From: Fuerstiella sp.
GTDB lineage: Bacteria; Planctomycetota; Planctomycetia; Planctomycetales; Planctomycetaceae
Assembly (NCBI GenBank): GCA_029245955.1
Contig: JAQWOH010000048.1
Coordinates: 1 to 64,000 of the forward strand
Direction: 5' to 3'
Length of the DNA: 64,000 nucleotides
In this document: positions 8,502-17,151 of the stretch, piece by piece
How the letters are laid out: every line of letters starts with the position of its first letter
Position numbering within the stretch: position 1 is the stretch's first letter
Notes under the pieces: generated by a model
The model's database searches: none
What the model saw: only the letters and a program-made list of their open reading frames with translations
Told to the model about the DNA's origin: nothing
Translations under genes and position numbers: made by a program

Positions 8502-9971
8502 ATGACAACCCGAATGCAAGATACGGCGATCGCTCTTTCCTTGTGCTGTTTCTGTCTGCCGAACTTGTGTTTTGCACAACAGGGACGCGGGTCTCAAGGC
8601 GAGAAGCCCAATATCCTGTTCATCGCCATCGATGATCTGAACGACTGGACGGGGATGCTGAAAGGCAATCCTCAGGCGAAGACGCCACGCCTGGACAAGC
8701 TGGCTTCCAAAGGGATCGTCTTTACGAACGCCCATTGCGCCGCTCCGGCCTGCGGTCCTTCGCGGTCTGCCATCATGAGCGGGATCAGGCCGTCGACTTC
8801 AGGCAATTACATAAACCGGAATTCGTTTACGACAAATCCGATCCTCAACAGTTCGGTTCTGTTGCCCGAGTTTTTCCAGAAGAATGGCTACTACGTCTGC
8901 GGCGTTGGAAAACTGTTTCACGGCGGTCATTTCCAGAGAGAAGTAAAAGGGCGGGGCTTCGACGAGTATTACCCGAGCAAAACGCAGGACCTTCCATCCT
9001 TCGAAGGCCTCAAGTTTGCCTCCAAATTGCCCATGAATGGGTGGGCCAGGCAGGCGGACTGGGGACCGTGCCTCCCGGGCGTAACGGTGGACGACCACCC
9101 CGATGGCATCACCGCCAACTGGGCGACGAAGAAACTGCGCGAAGAAGAACTGCAGGAGCCTTTTTTTCTGGGAGCCGGCATCTTTATGCCTCATCTGCCC
9201 AACTACGCGCCTCAGGAGTATTTCGATCGATTCCCTCTGGAGACGATCAAACTTCCGGAAGGTTTCCGGGAAGATGATCTGGATGATGTGCCCGCGGCTC
9301 ATGCCAGGATGGCCCACAATCCCTGGTTGAAGAAAATCAGGGCGATGAATCAATGGAAGCCGGCGATCCAGGCCTACCTGGCGTGCACCGCCATGGTCGA
9401 TGACCTCATTGGCCGGATCGTTGGGGCGCTTGAGGACTCAAAGTACGCCGACAACACAATCATCGTACTGTGGAGCGACCACGGCTTTCAGCTTGGCGAA
9501 AAAGGGCGTTGGGCAAAGTACTCCCTTTGGGAACGGGCCACACGGGTCAATCTCCTCTGGGTAGCGCCGGGCGTGACCGCGCCGGGAACAGTTACCGACA
9601 AGCCGGCGAACCTGTTGGATATTTATCCTACCCTGGCCTCATTGACCGGACTCAAGCCCCCGAAGAATCAGCTGGAAGGCAACGATCTCTCTGTGTTGAT
9701 GAAGAATCCGGACGCCGCCTGGGACGATACGACGGTAACCACTTTTGGGTACCGGAACTACGGCGTTCGATCCATACGGTATCGTTATATCGTCTACGAA
9801 GACGGAACCGAAGAACTGTACGATCATACGAAGGACAAGTGGGAGTGGACGAATCTTGCGGACAGTCCCGAATACGCGGCGATCAAAAAGAAGCTGCGTA
9901 AAGAGATTCCCACCCACCATGAACCTATGGGGGCTATAGAAGCTTTTTTTGAGTCCAGGAATAGAAAGTGA
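8502..9971 (+). CDS. Secreted sulfatase, iduronate-2-sulfatase-like
   Basis: The 489-residue protein has a signal peptide (ALSLCCFCLPNLCFAQQ), the metal motif NILFIAIDDLNDW, and C84-GPSR as formylglycine site. IDDLNDW, the GVGKLFH block, DHGFQLGEKGRWAKYSLWE and the terminal YRYIVYEDGTEELYDHTKDKWEW are hallmarks of the iduronate-2-sulfatase branch (uronate 2-O-sulfate release from glycosaminoglycan-like or algal polymers). ATG 8502 is preferred over GTG 8493 three codons upstream. The true sugar substrate cannot be read from the sequence; this branch in planctomycetes is broad. Base composition is GC-richer than in the sulfatase immediately upstream. Confidence 0.88.
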   Translation: MTTRMQDTAIALSLCCFCLPNLCFAQQGRGSQGEKPNILFIAIDDLNDWTGMLKGNPQAKTPRLDKLASKGIVFTNAHCAAPACGPSRSAIMSGIRPSTSGNYINRNSFTTNPILNSSVLLPEFFQKNGYYVCGVGKLFHGGHFQREVKGRGFDEYYPSKTQDLPSFEGLKFASKLPMNGWARQADWGPCLPGVTVDDHPDGITANWATKKLREEELQEPFFLGAGIFMPHLPNYAPQEYFDRFPLETIKLPEGFREDDLDDVPAAHARMAHNPWLKKIRAMNQWKPAIQAYLACTAMVDDLIGRIVGALEDSKYADNTIIVLWSDHGFQLGEKGRWAKYSLWERATRVNLLWVAPGVTAPGTVTDKPANLLDIYPTLASLTGLKPPKNQLEGNDLSVLMKNPDAAWDDTTVTTFGYRNYGVRSIRYRYIVYEDGTEELYDHTKDKWEWTNLADSPEYAAIKKKLRKEIPTHHEPMGAIEAFFESRNRK

Positions 9972-9982
9972 TTTTAGACATC

Positions 9983-10120
9983 ATGGAAGGCCCCAGAACG
10001 TCCAGAGACGGCCTCCATCTTCGCGATCTCATCAAAGGCGTAGCCGCCGCCAAACGGTAATCAACTCATGAGCCAAAAGAAGATGTTGTTACTGTGTTTG
10101 ATCCTGTCTGATCGCCGTTA
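9983..10120 (+). other. Possible gene remnants between sulfatase and hydrolase
   Basis: The 255-base gap holds two tiny frames. One (9983-10060) encodes 25 residues ending DGLHLRDLIKGVAAAKR, which looks like the tail of a longer secreted enzyme. The second (10068-10121) encodes MSQKKMLLLCLILSDRR and stops, resembling a decapitated signal peptide. Neither has a recognisable domain. Decayed genes are one explanation; chance is another. Confidence 0.25.
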
Positions 10121-10226
10121 ATCCTTCACCCAGAACGAAACGTTAGACTCAGCAATGGGATTCGTAACCTCATGCACTACGAATTAGAAACTGCATTGCC
10201 CTGAACCGACAGATGAGACTCTATCC

Positions 10227-11225
10227 ATGACCCGACTTATTGTGTCAATCACGTTCATCATGGCAGTTTGCTTCACCATGCAAGCCATTGCCCAGAAAGG
10301 TGAGAGCGACTTGTCGACAAGAGCGTACGTCTACAAGACCATCGGCGAAAAAAAACTGAGAATGCATGTCGATTTCCCGCCCGGCTGGAAGAAAACCGAC
10401 ACGCGCCCCGTCATCGTTTTCTTCCACGGCGGCTCATGGAACGGTGGCTCGGTCAGAGCCTTCGCCGCCCAAGCCAAGTATTTCGCCAGCCGCGGTCTGG
10501 TTTGCACCCGCGTCGACTACCGACTTAAGAGCAAAGACGGCGTGACGCCTGACAAGTGCGTCGAGGACGCCCGCAGCTCCGTGAGGTGGGTGCGGGCCAA
10601 CGCTGCGAAACTCGGAATCGATCCCCAGAAACTGATCACTGCGGGCGGTTCAGCCGGAGGCCACCTTGCGGCCTGCGCGATCATCCCTGAAAGCGTCGAG
10701 ACCGATGGCGCCGACCTGTCGATCTCGACAAAGCCCCAGGCCATGGTCCTGTTTAATCCAGTTCTTTCCTTTATGTACGGAGGGCTTGCCAGTCACGTCA
10801 ACGGAGATAATGAAATCGCCGCAAAGATCTCTCCGCTCCTTCATGTCAAACCCGACACCGCGCCTTCCATCGTCATGTTTGGGACCAACGACAGACTCAA
10901 AGCCTTTGGCGATCTCTGGTGGGCCAAGGCCAGGGAGCTCGGCTTTCGAGCCGACAAGTACACAGCCGAAGGCGGGAAACACGGTTTTTTCAACCAATCT
11001 CCATGGCTGGAACGTACGATGATCGCCGCAGACGAATTCCTGGCTTCGCTGGGCTACCTCGAAGGCGAACCGACCATAAAAGTTCCCACGGGCGAAAAAC
11101 TTAAAGCCCTCCAGGCTGAACAGGAAAGGAAAACGGCCGCAGGCAAACTCGCTCAAAAAAGGAAGAACGAGAACCAAGCCCTCCAAGCCGAAAAGGACAA
11201 GAAAACGGAAGAGAGGAAGAAATGA
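10227..11225 (+). CDS. Secreted alpha/beta-hydrolase (BD-FAE/esterase-lipase type)
   Basis: This 332-residue protein has a signal peptide (LIVSITFIMAVCFTMQAIAQ) and an alpha/beta-hydrolase fold. HGGSW at 67-71 forms the oxyanion hole, GGSAGG at 140-145 holds nucleophile Ser142, and Asp222 (FGTND) and His252 (GGKHGF) complete a plausible triad. The family includes carbohydrate acetyl and feruloyl esterases and peptidase-like lipases; removal of acyl groups from a polysaccharide fits the surrounding sulfatases but is inference. The last 50 residues are a highly charged Lys/Glu/Gln segment with LQAE repeats, probably a helix or linker. Its TGA overlaps the next ATG (ATGA, 11222-11225), which implies translational coupling. 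Confidence 0.82.
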   Translation: MTRLIVSITFIMAVCFTMQAIAQKGESDLSTRAYVYKTIGEKKLRMHVDFPPGWKKTDTRPVIVFFHGGSWNGGSVRAFAAQAKYFASRGLVCTRVDYRLKSKDGVTPDKCVEDARSSVRWVRANAAKLGIDPQKLITAGGSAGGHLAACAIIPESVETDGADLSISTKPQAMVLFNPVLSFMYGGLASHVNGDNEIAAKISPLLHVKPDTAPSIVMFGTNDRLKAFGDLWWAKARELGFRADKYTAEGGKHGFFNQSPWLERTMIAADEFLASLGYLEGEPTIKVPTGEKLKALQAEQERKTAAGKLAQKRKNENQALQAEKDKKTEERKK

Positions 11226-13846
11226 ACTCAATCAGATGCCTCAAAACCAGCTTCAATATTTTACGCGTCGCAGCCCTTCGTGGGATGTTGTTTAATCTGC
11301 GAGGCAGAAAAACAATCTTATTTCAGTGTATTAAAGCAGCCATTCTGGTCCTGATGGCTTGCCCCGGCTGGGTATCGGCAGAGCAAAAGGATGAAAATCA
11401 AAAGCAGGCGATAGAGCTGGGGCCCGGTTCTGCGCATCCCGGCACAACTGCCGAGGTCCGGCTGGAACTTGAGGAATTCTTTCTCGATGGTGATCCTCAT
11501 TCGTGTGGGATCATCTGGGACGTCGCGATGGACGAGGAGAAAGGCGAACTCTTTGTGCTCTGCGAACCCAAGAGAGTCGGAGGCGTGGGGGAAGTGCGCG
11601 TCTTTGATCGGAGCGGAGCGTATTTGAGAACCATTATGCCGCTCAATCCCACACTGCCTTATTCAAGCGTGCGGGACATAACCCAGGAGGTTGTACGGGA
11701 GGACGGAACCGAATTAATTGTTCCCAGGTATGACCTGAGCTGGGGCGAAATATCGTTCTATGGCTCATTCTGGGATTCCCACAAGAAGATTGCGCTGGCG
11801 CCCGATGGTGACCTGGTCATATCAGATCTCTACCGGGGCAAACTCATGAGAATGGGAACCGATGGCAGCCTGCCCGAGGACGGCTGGAATTCGGGCTTTG
11901 CAGTTCACAACACTGGGGGGCGGGGTAGCGCCATCGTTAATTACCTGCCCTTCGCTTCCCTGCGCTACCCCTATTTGGATTTTGGCCCTGACGGTTCGAT
12001 GTATATCACGGGAGGGCAAAGTTCCTTCGAGGCAAAGTACCACCACTACAACCTGGAAGGTGGAGTGAACAAGGCACGCTACCAATTCCCGGTAAAGGGA
12101 GATCGGAGCGGATACGTGTGGAAACTCGGTCTGAAACCGGGCCCGGAAGTTGAGATGCAGGGTATGGTCGGCGGTTTCAAAGAAGCCAGTGGCGTTGTCG
12201 TCGACGGAGAACATATTGTGGTTGCGGATGCGGGGAACAACCGTCTGCAAGTTTGCACGATAGACGGCAAGCAGGTTGCATCCATCACGCACTATCCGGA
12301 CCAGGGAAAGAAGCAACGGATCCTGGATCCGACCGCGCTGGCCATGGATCGCGACAAATGCCTCTACGTGCTCATCGGTTCCCAGGAGAGGCCTAAAGAC
12401 CTGAAGACCGAAGGCAGCATCAGATTCGTGCAGAATGCATTACATAAGTCGGCCTTTGAGGAGCTTCCGCCTCCGCGCAAAGTGATCAAGTTGCAAAGCT
12501 GGAATTCGCCCGAGCTGTTGGCCGAATCCGCCCCCGTGCATACGTATGTCATGCAGATTGCGGTCGATGCCGGGGTGTCGCCGCCGCTGGTCTGGGTGGC
12601 CAACGGCGACGGGCCGGGAAGTCTGCAGCAACTGTCGGGTGAAGACCTTTCTTTGCAGGCGCAATGGCAGGATGACGGCAGCACGCTGTCCAATCCGCGA
12701 CAGGATAGCGGTATGCCCATCCTGAATATCGATCCTGAAACAGGACACGTGTATGTGGAAGACGATGCCAGATACCGCCACAAGAAGTTCGGCACCGTGT
12801 ATCGCCTGGATCAACAGGGAAACATTCTCAAGAAGTGGGATCCGTACTTCATTGACATCGAGAAGAGTGGACTTATCTCGCCGTGGGGCGCCACCAATCT
12901 CGAGCGTGGCTTCCCTCATCCAGAGGAACCTCTGTTCCTGGATTCCGTGTTCGGAAAGGATGGAAGGGTTTACCGGTGGAAACTCGGTGAGAAAGGCGTC
13001 AGCGTTCTGCGATTTGACCGCGCTGGCAAACCGGTACCTTTCGCGTCCACGGGCAGGCATGAACTGCTTGTGGACGCGTTCCCCGTCAAAGGCAGGTTTT
13101 ACGCGAGAGCACATCTCAGGAAGCAATTGACGTGCTGGTGGGATGTCTACTCCGGCATGGACGTGGATAGTGAGGGCAATATCTACTACATGAACAAGCA
13201 GGATCGGTACAGGGAATTGGGGATGATGTTGCCGAATTATGCCCTGCACCGGCAACTCGACGTCTACGATTCCAGCGGCACGCTAAAGCAAAAAGCGCTG
13301 CTGGATCTAACCAGCGTGAAGGGCATTCAGGTTGATCAGCAGGGGTACATGTACATCGTTCATATACCCAACCACGGCAAGCCTACCGAAGAACGCGTCA
13401 ACCGAGCCGATGCCAAAGCGCCGAAACGGTTCCCGATGAGGTCGTTTGCCCTGTCAAAGTTTGCCCCCACCGGCGGAGAACCGCTCTGGTCGCAGCCGTG
13501 GGATGGCGATCATGGCATGGGTTTCATCCCGCCGAATCCTCATTGTATTTGCAGCACGCATCGGGTTAACCAGGCGTTGGACGACAAGGGCTACATCTAC
13601 ATAGCGACCAAACACAGCGTCCAGATAGTTGATACCGAGACGGGGAAGCTCGTTGGTGATTTCGGCAGTTATGGAAACGCGGACTGCAAAGGAAAGGGCA
13701 GCGCGTATCCTCATCCCGAACTGCCATTCGGCTGCATTTCCAGTCTGGCGGTATGGAAAGACAAACTGTTTGTCATGGACGTTCTAAACCGACGCCTCGT
13801 CAAATGCGACATCACCTATGACCGGGCATTGAAAAGCGCGCGGTGA
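11222..13846 (+). CDS. Secreted NHL/six-bladed beta-propeller protein
   Basis: The 874-residue protein starts at the ATG that overlaps the stop of the hydrolase gene. The N-terminus is long, with a hydrophobic stretch at about 38-52 (IKAAILVLMACPGW) followed by SAEQ, so export with a late signal is likely; Met22 is an alternative start. Beyond it are repeated propeller-strand patterns such as GEVRVFDRSGAYLRTI, GVVVDGEHIVVADAGNNRLQV, GTVYRLDQQGNILKKW and SGMDVDSEGNIYYMNKQ. These are NHL or six-bladed propellers, usually binding or scaffolding domains and occasionally lyases or hydrolases. I cannot assign an activity. Coupling to an esterase suggests a shared substrate. Confidence 0.75.
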   Translation: MNSIRCLKTSFNILRVAALRGMLFNLRGRKTILFQCIKAAILVLMACPGWVSAEQKDENQKQAIELGPGSAHPGTTAEVRLELEEFFLDGDPHSCGIIWDVAMDEEKGELFVLCEPKRVGGVGEVRVFDRSGAYLRTIMPLNPTLPYSSVRDITQEVVREDGTELIVPRYDLSWGEISFYGSFWDSHKKIALAPDGDLVISDLYRGKLMRMGTDGSLPEDGWNSGFAVHNTGGRGSAIVNYLPFASLRYPYLDFGPDGSMYITGGQSSFEAKYHHYNLEGGVNKARYQFPVKGDRSGYVWKLGLKPGPEVEMQGMVGGFKEASGVVVDGEHIVVADAGNNRLQVCTIDGKQVASITHYPDQGKKQRILDPTALAMDRDKCLYVLIGSQERPKDLKTEGSIRFVQNALHKSAFEELPPPRKVIKLQSWNSPELLAESAPVHTYVMQIAVDAGVSPPLVWVANGDGPGSLQQLSGEDLSLQAQWQDDGSTLSNPRQDSGMPILNIDPETGHVYVEDDARYRHKKFGTVYRLDQQGNILKKWDPYFIDIEKSGLISPWGATNLERGFPHPEEPLFLDSVFGKDGRVYRWKLGEKGVSVLRFDRAGKPVPFASTGRHELLVDAFPVKGRFYARAHLRKQLTCWWDVYSGMDVDSEGNIYYMNKQDRYRELGMMLPNYALHRQLDVYDSSGTLKQKALLDLTSVKGIQVDQQGYMYIVHIPNHGKPTEERVNRADAKAPKRFPMRSFALSKFAPTGGEPLWSQPWDGDHGMGFIPPNPHCICSTHRVNQALDDKGYIYIATKHSVQIVDTETGKLVGDFGSYGNADCKGKGSAYPHPELPFGCISSLAVWKDKLFVMDVLNRRLVKCDITYDRALKSAR

Positions 13847-13974
13847 TTATCCCTTCGCATCACTCCGCAGGAGTAGCCCCGCGCGTGCAGCGTATGATGG
13901 AAAAGGTGTTCGATCGGTTTATCAAATAAACGCCGACAGATGGCGGGGATTGTCGGGAAAGGGAGAAAGTAAAA

Positions 13975-15159
13975 ATGCGTCTGTCTTTGATGTTGGGAAT
14001 TGTGCTGTTCGTCGCGGGTGTGCCTTCGGCATTGGTTCAGGAGTCCAAACTCAGCGAGGAGCGAAAGGCTCAACTCATCAAAAGATTCCCGAAGTCCGAC
14101 GCCAACAAAGACGGCAAACTGGACGACGCGGAACTACGCGCCTTGCAAAAAGTCTTCCAGGCCAGGCGAAATGGTCAGGCGAGTGCTGTTGCCGACAAAT
14201 GGAAGACAACAGGTTTGCAGCAGGCGAACACCATGGGGAGCGGGGAAGCGGCGATCTCGAACTGCGGGAAGTTCCGCGTGTTCGTGCTGATGGGACAATC
14301 CAATATGCACGGCACGGCGCGAGCCAGCGAATTGAAGCCGCCGTACACCGAAAAGCACGACCGCATCCGAATCTGGGCCAACGGGCGGTGGGAATACTTT
14401 GTGCCGAGTCAACGATTCGGGCCGGGCGTATCGTTCGCTCATCAGCTTGCCAAATTCTGGCCGAATGACACGATCGGCATCATCAAGGTTTCGGTCGGCG
14501 GAACAGGAATACGCGGCTTCGAAAAGAAGTGGTCCTTCGAACGGGCGAACCTCACCTTCGATGGAAAGAAGGGTTCGATGTACAAGGACCTGATGAATGC
14601 AGTGGCCGAAGCCCGAAGAATTTCGAAGCCTGAGTTCTGCGGCTTCTTTTGGAAACAGGGAGCCGCAGACGGAACGAAGAAGGGTCTCGCCAACGAATAC
14701 TACGACACCTTCAAACAACTGGTCTCGGACCTGCGTTCAGACCTGGGCGTTGAAAACCTTCCGGTCTTTGTTCCGTCCTACATGAATGATGAAGACTTCC
14801 TCAAGGCAGTCATGTCCAAAATGAGTGACGAAGACAAACGCAAGGTCACGAACTCGGCTGGCAAACCTCCCGTCAGGAAGGACAAGCTGCTCGAAGCGGT
14901 CCTGGCCCATCTGAACGAGCTAAGCTGGTCCGAGTTGAAAAAGACGTCCGGAAAGCGTCCCTGGATTGCAGCTGTCATCGCGGCCCAAAACAAAGCAGGC
15001 CGAGACATACCGAACGTCGCCACAATCTATCCCGGCGAGTTACCCAAAGGCGCAGATGGCACTCACTTCACCTCCGCCGGCTACATCACCCTCGGAAAGT
15101 TCACCGCCTCAGCGGTGGAAGAATTCTACAAATCGAAACGTAAAGAAACGAAACAATAA
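13975..15159 (+). CDS. Secreted EF-hand SASA-family (CE6-like) acetylesterase
   Basis: GGGAG at 13961-13965 sits nine bases before ATG 13975 and supports this start. The 394-residue product has a signal peptide (LSLMLGIVLFVAGVPSA), then one EF-hand loop at 42-53 (DANKDGKLDDAE), then a SASA/DUF303 domain. GQSNM at 107-111 is block I with nucleophile Ser109, and DGTHFTSAGY near the C-terminus supplies Asp361 and His364. The family removes acetyl groups from sialic acids or xylan-type polysaccharides. The EF-hand is a planctomycete-style addition and probably binds calcium outside the cell. It lies 78 bases before a sulfatase that also carries EF-hands. Confidence 0.85.
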   Translation: MRLSLMLGIVLFVAGVPSALVQESKLSEERKAQLIKRFPKSDANKDGKLDDAELRALQKVFQARRNGQASAVADKWKTTGLQQANTMGSGEAAISNCGKFRVFVLMGQSNMHGTARASELKPPYTEKHDRIRIWANGRWEYFVPSQRFGPGVSFAHQLAKFWPNDTIGIIKVSVGGTGIRGFEKKWSFERANLTFDGKKGSMYKDLMNAVAEARRISKPEFCGFFWKQGAADGTKKGLANEYYDTFKQLVSDLRSDLGVENLPVFVPSYMNDEDFLKAVMSKMSDEDKRKVTNSAGKPPVRKDKLLEAVLAHLNELSWSELKKTSGKRPWIAAVIAAQNKAGRDIPNVATIYPGELPKGADGTHFTSAGYITLGKFTASAVEEFYKSKRKETKQ

Positions 15160-15237
15160 GCCACGGCAGGCGAGTTACCCGCCGTCCGATAAGCGACCCT
15201 CTTATTCTCAACCCTACTCATAATCGTATGGGCCAGG

Positions 15238-16944
15238 ATGAAAATCAACATGAAGACCATAAGAATTGCCGCGCTCCTGCTGGCGATCGCGCTTGCCCCA
15301 ATAACCGTCTCCGCGGCGAAGCCGCAACCGGATCAAACGTCACGTTTGCCTAACATTCTGTTTATCGTTTCTGATGATCATGGCTGGGGTGATTTGCCGT
15401 CGAATTGGGACAAAACCGAAGTGCAACTTCCGACTTTGGAAGCTCTGGCCGCTAAAGGTGTGCGGTTTCCGAACTACCATACCGTCCCGCTCTGCGGACC
15501 GTCTCGTGCCTGCATGTTTACCGGTCAATACTCGACGGAAAATGGCATGTGGCGCGGCCCGGGCCAACAACCCCTCGGATCGCCGGGATATCGCGGTATC
15601 AAGCGCGACGTGAAAATGCTCTCGGAGCATCTCGCCGAAGCCGGCTACAGCACGGGAGCTTTTGGCAAATGGCACTTGGGCTCACTGGACGGAGAAGTTC
15701 CGAACGACCGTGGGTTCGACGAGTTTCACGGGTTTCTCGGAGGGGCGCATCCGTATTGGATTACCGCAGGAAGGTCAAAGATCCTGCACAATCGCGAACC
15801 GGATCGAACCTCCAAAGGGCACGCGACCGAGTTGTTCACCGGTTGGGCTGAAGAGTTCATTCGTGAGAATGCCGCAAATGATAACCCGTTCTTCTGCTAC
15901 CTCGCCTACAACGCCGTGCACGGTCCGCTTCGCGTCGATAAGTCAAAACCGGCTTCCGCGCCTGAAGCCTGGGTAAGAAAGGCGCTCGACCGCGGTGTCA
16001 GTTTCCTGCGCAGTGACTATGTCGCCATTCTGGAACACATGGACCACAACATTGGCCGGTTGGTTGAACTGATAGATGAACTGGACGTTGCGAAAAACAC
16101 TCTCATTGTTTTCGTTAGTGACAACGGAGGCTGCACCATGGAAGAAGCCGCAGCTGGTGGCAGATTTCCCGGAAACAATGGCCCGTTTCGAGGAGGCAAG
16201 GCGACAACGTATCAGGGCGGGCTGAACGTACCGTTCCTGATGAACTGGAAACGCCGACTGCCCCAGGGCGTGATATCAGATCAGCAAACGATGCATTGCG
16301 ATATCTTTGCTACTTTGCTGGACGCTGCCACGATTCCTGTCCCGGAAAGGAACGGCAAGAACCCGATTCGCGGAGTATCTCTGATGCCGCACATGCTTTC
16401 GGCCGGGAAGGAAACCACCCCGAAGCGAGCCATGATCTTTGAGTTGTGGGGCAACATCGGACTGCGAAAGGGTGACTACAAACTATGGAGCAATATCGGG
16501 CGAGAACACTCCCCGGATTGGGACGCCCTTGTCGCCGAGTTGCAGCACACCGATCTCGCCCTCTTCGATCTCAGCAAAGACGTCGCCGAGAAAAATGATC
16601 TGCGAACAAAGCTCCCGGAGGTTTACGCCTCGCTCAAGAAAGAGCTGATCGACCATCTTTCAAACATCAACGCGGAGTATCCCGGTGGTGGAAGTTCCGC
16701 GGTTGATCAAGAAGAGAAATCCAAACCCCGGAAAACGACAACTACCCCGGCTCCGAAGGGCCGGTCGCAGGGTCAGTTCTTCAAGAATCGGGACCGGAAT
16801 GGTGATGGATCCATCACACTGGAGGAATACATCGGCAATCCAAAGGGGCGCAACGTCCCCGCCTTGACCACGCGGTTCAAGAAGTTCGATTCCAATGGCG
16901 ACGGCAAGCTGCAGCTCGACGAATTGATAGAGCAAACAAAATGA
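15238..16944 (+). CDS. Secreted sulfatase with two C-terminal EF-hands
   Basis: The 568-residue protein has a signal peptide ending near ITVSAA, the metal motif NILFIVSDDHGWGD and the formylglycine site C86-GPSR. Further sulfatase blocks include GAFGKWHLG, LIVFVSDNGG and GPFRGGKATTYQGGLNVPF. After the catalytic region and a Lys/Pro/Thr linker come two canonical calcium loops at about 519-530 (DRNGDGSITLEE) and 551-562 (DSNGDGKLQLDE). The EF-hand pair is not dockerin-like in spacing. It most likely stabilises the secreted enzyme or mediates surface contact. The acetylesterase gene just upstream carries a similar EF-hand, which links the two. Confidence 0.88.
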   Translation: MKINMKTIRIAALLLAIALAPITVSAAKPQPDQTSRLPNILFIVSDDHGWGDLPSNWDKTEVQLPTLEALAAKGVRFPNYHTVPLCGPSRACMFTGQYSTENGMWRGPGQQPLGSPGYRGIKRDVKMLSEHLAEAGYSTGAFGKWHLGSLDGEVPNDRGFDEFHGFLGGAHPYWITAGRSKILHNREPDRTSKGHATELFTGWAEEFIRENAANDNPFFCYLAYNAVHGPLRVDKSKPASAPEAWVRKALDRGVSFLRSDYVAILEHMDHNIGRLVELIDELDVAKNTLIVFVSDNGGCTMEEAAAGGRFPGNNGPFRGGKATTYQGGLNVPFLMNWKRRLPQGVISDQQTMHCDIFATLLDAATIPVPERNGKNPIRGVSLMPHMLSAGKETTPKRAMIFELWGNIGLRKGDYKLWSNIGREHSPDWDALVAELQHTDLALFDLSKDVAEKNDLRTKLPEVYASLKKELIDHLSNINAEYPGGGSSAVDQEEKSKPRKTTTTPAPKGRSQGQFFKNRDRNGDGSITLEEYIGNPKGRNVPALTTRFKKFDSNGDGKLQLDELIEQTK

Positions 16945-17151
16945 AACCCGGAAGACGAGCCATCATCAGCGTTCGTTGCGCATGAAGGTCCGCGTTGGAT
17001 GCCGCAACCGAGCACAACGACCGCCCGTTTCCGGTAATTTCAATAAGAATGGAAGCCTGCCGCTCTTCTGTGCTTTCCCGGTCGTCTGCTATGCAATAAA
17101 TACCCCGGCAGAGCAATGATGAGCCGCCGACCTCAGTCACTCCCCATCGCG

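Noticed and set aside
16780-16944. EF-hand pair in the sulfatase as a type I dockerin
   Set aside because: The loops are canonical EF-hands, but the spacing and the dockerin DxNxDGxxNxxDxxxxK pattern do not fit, and no cohesin was seen.
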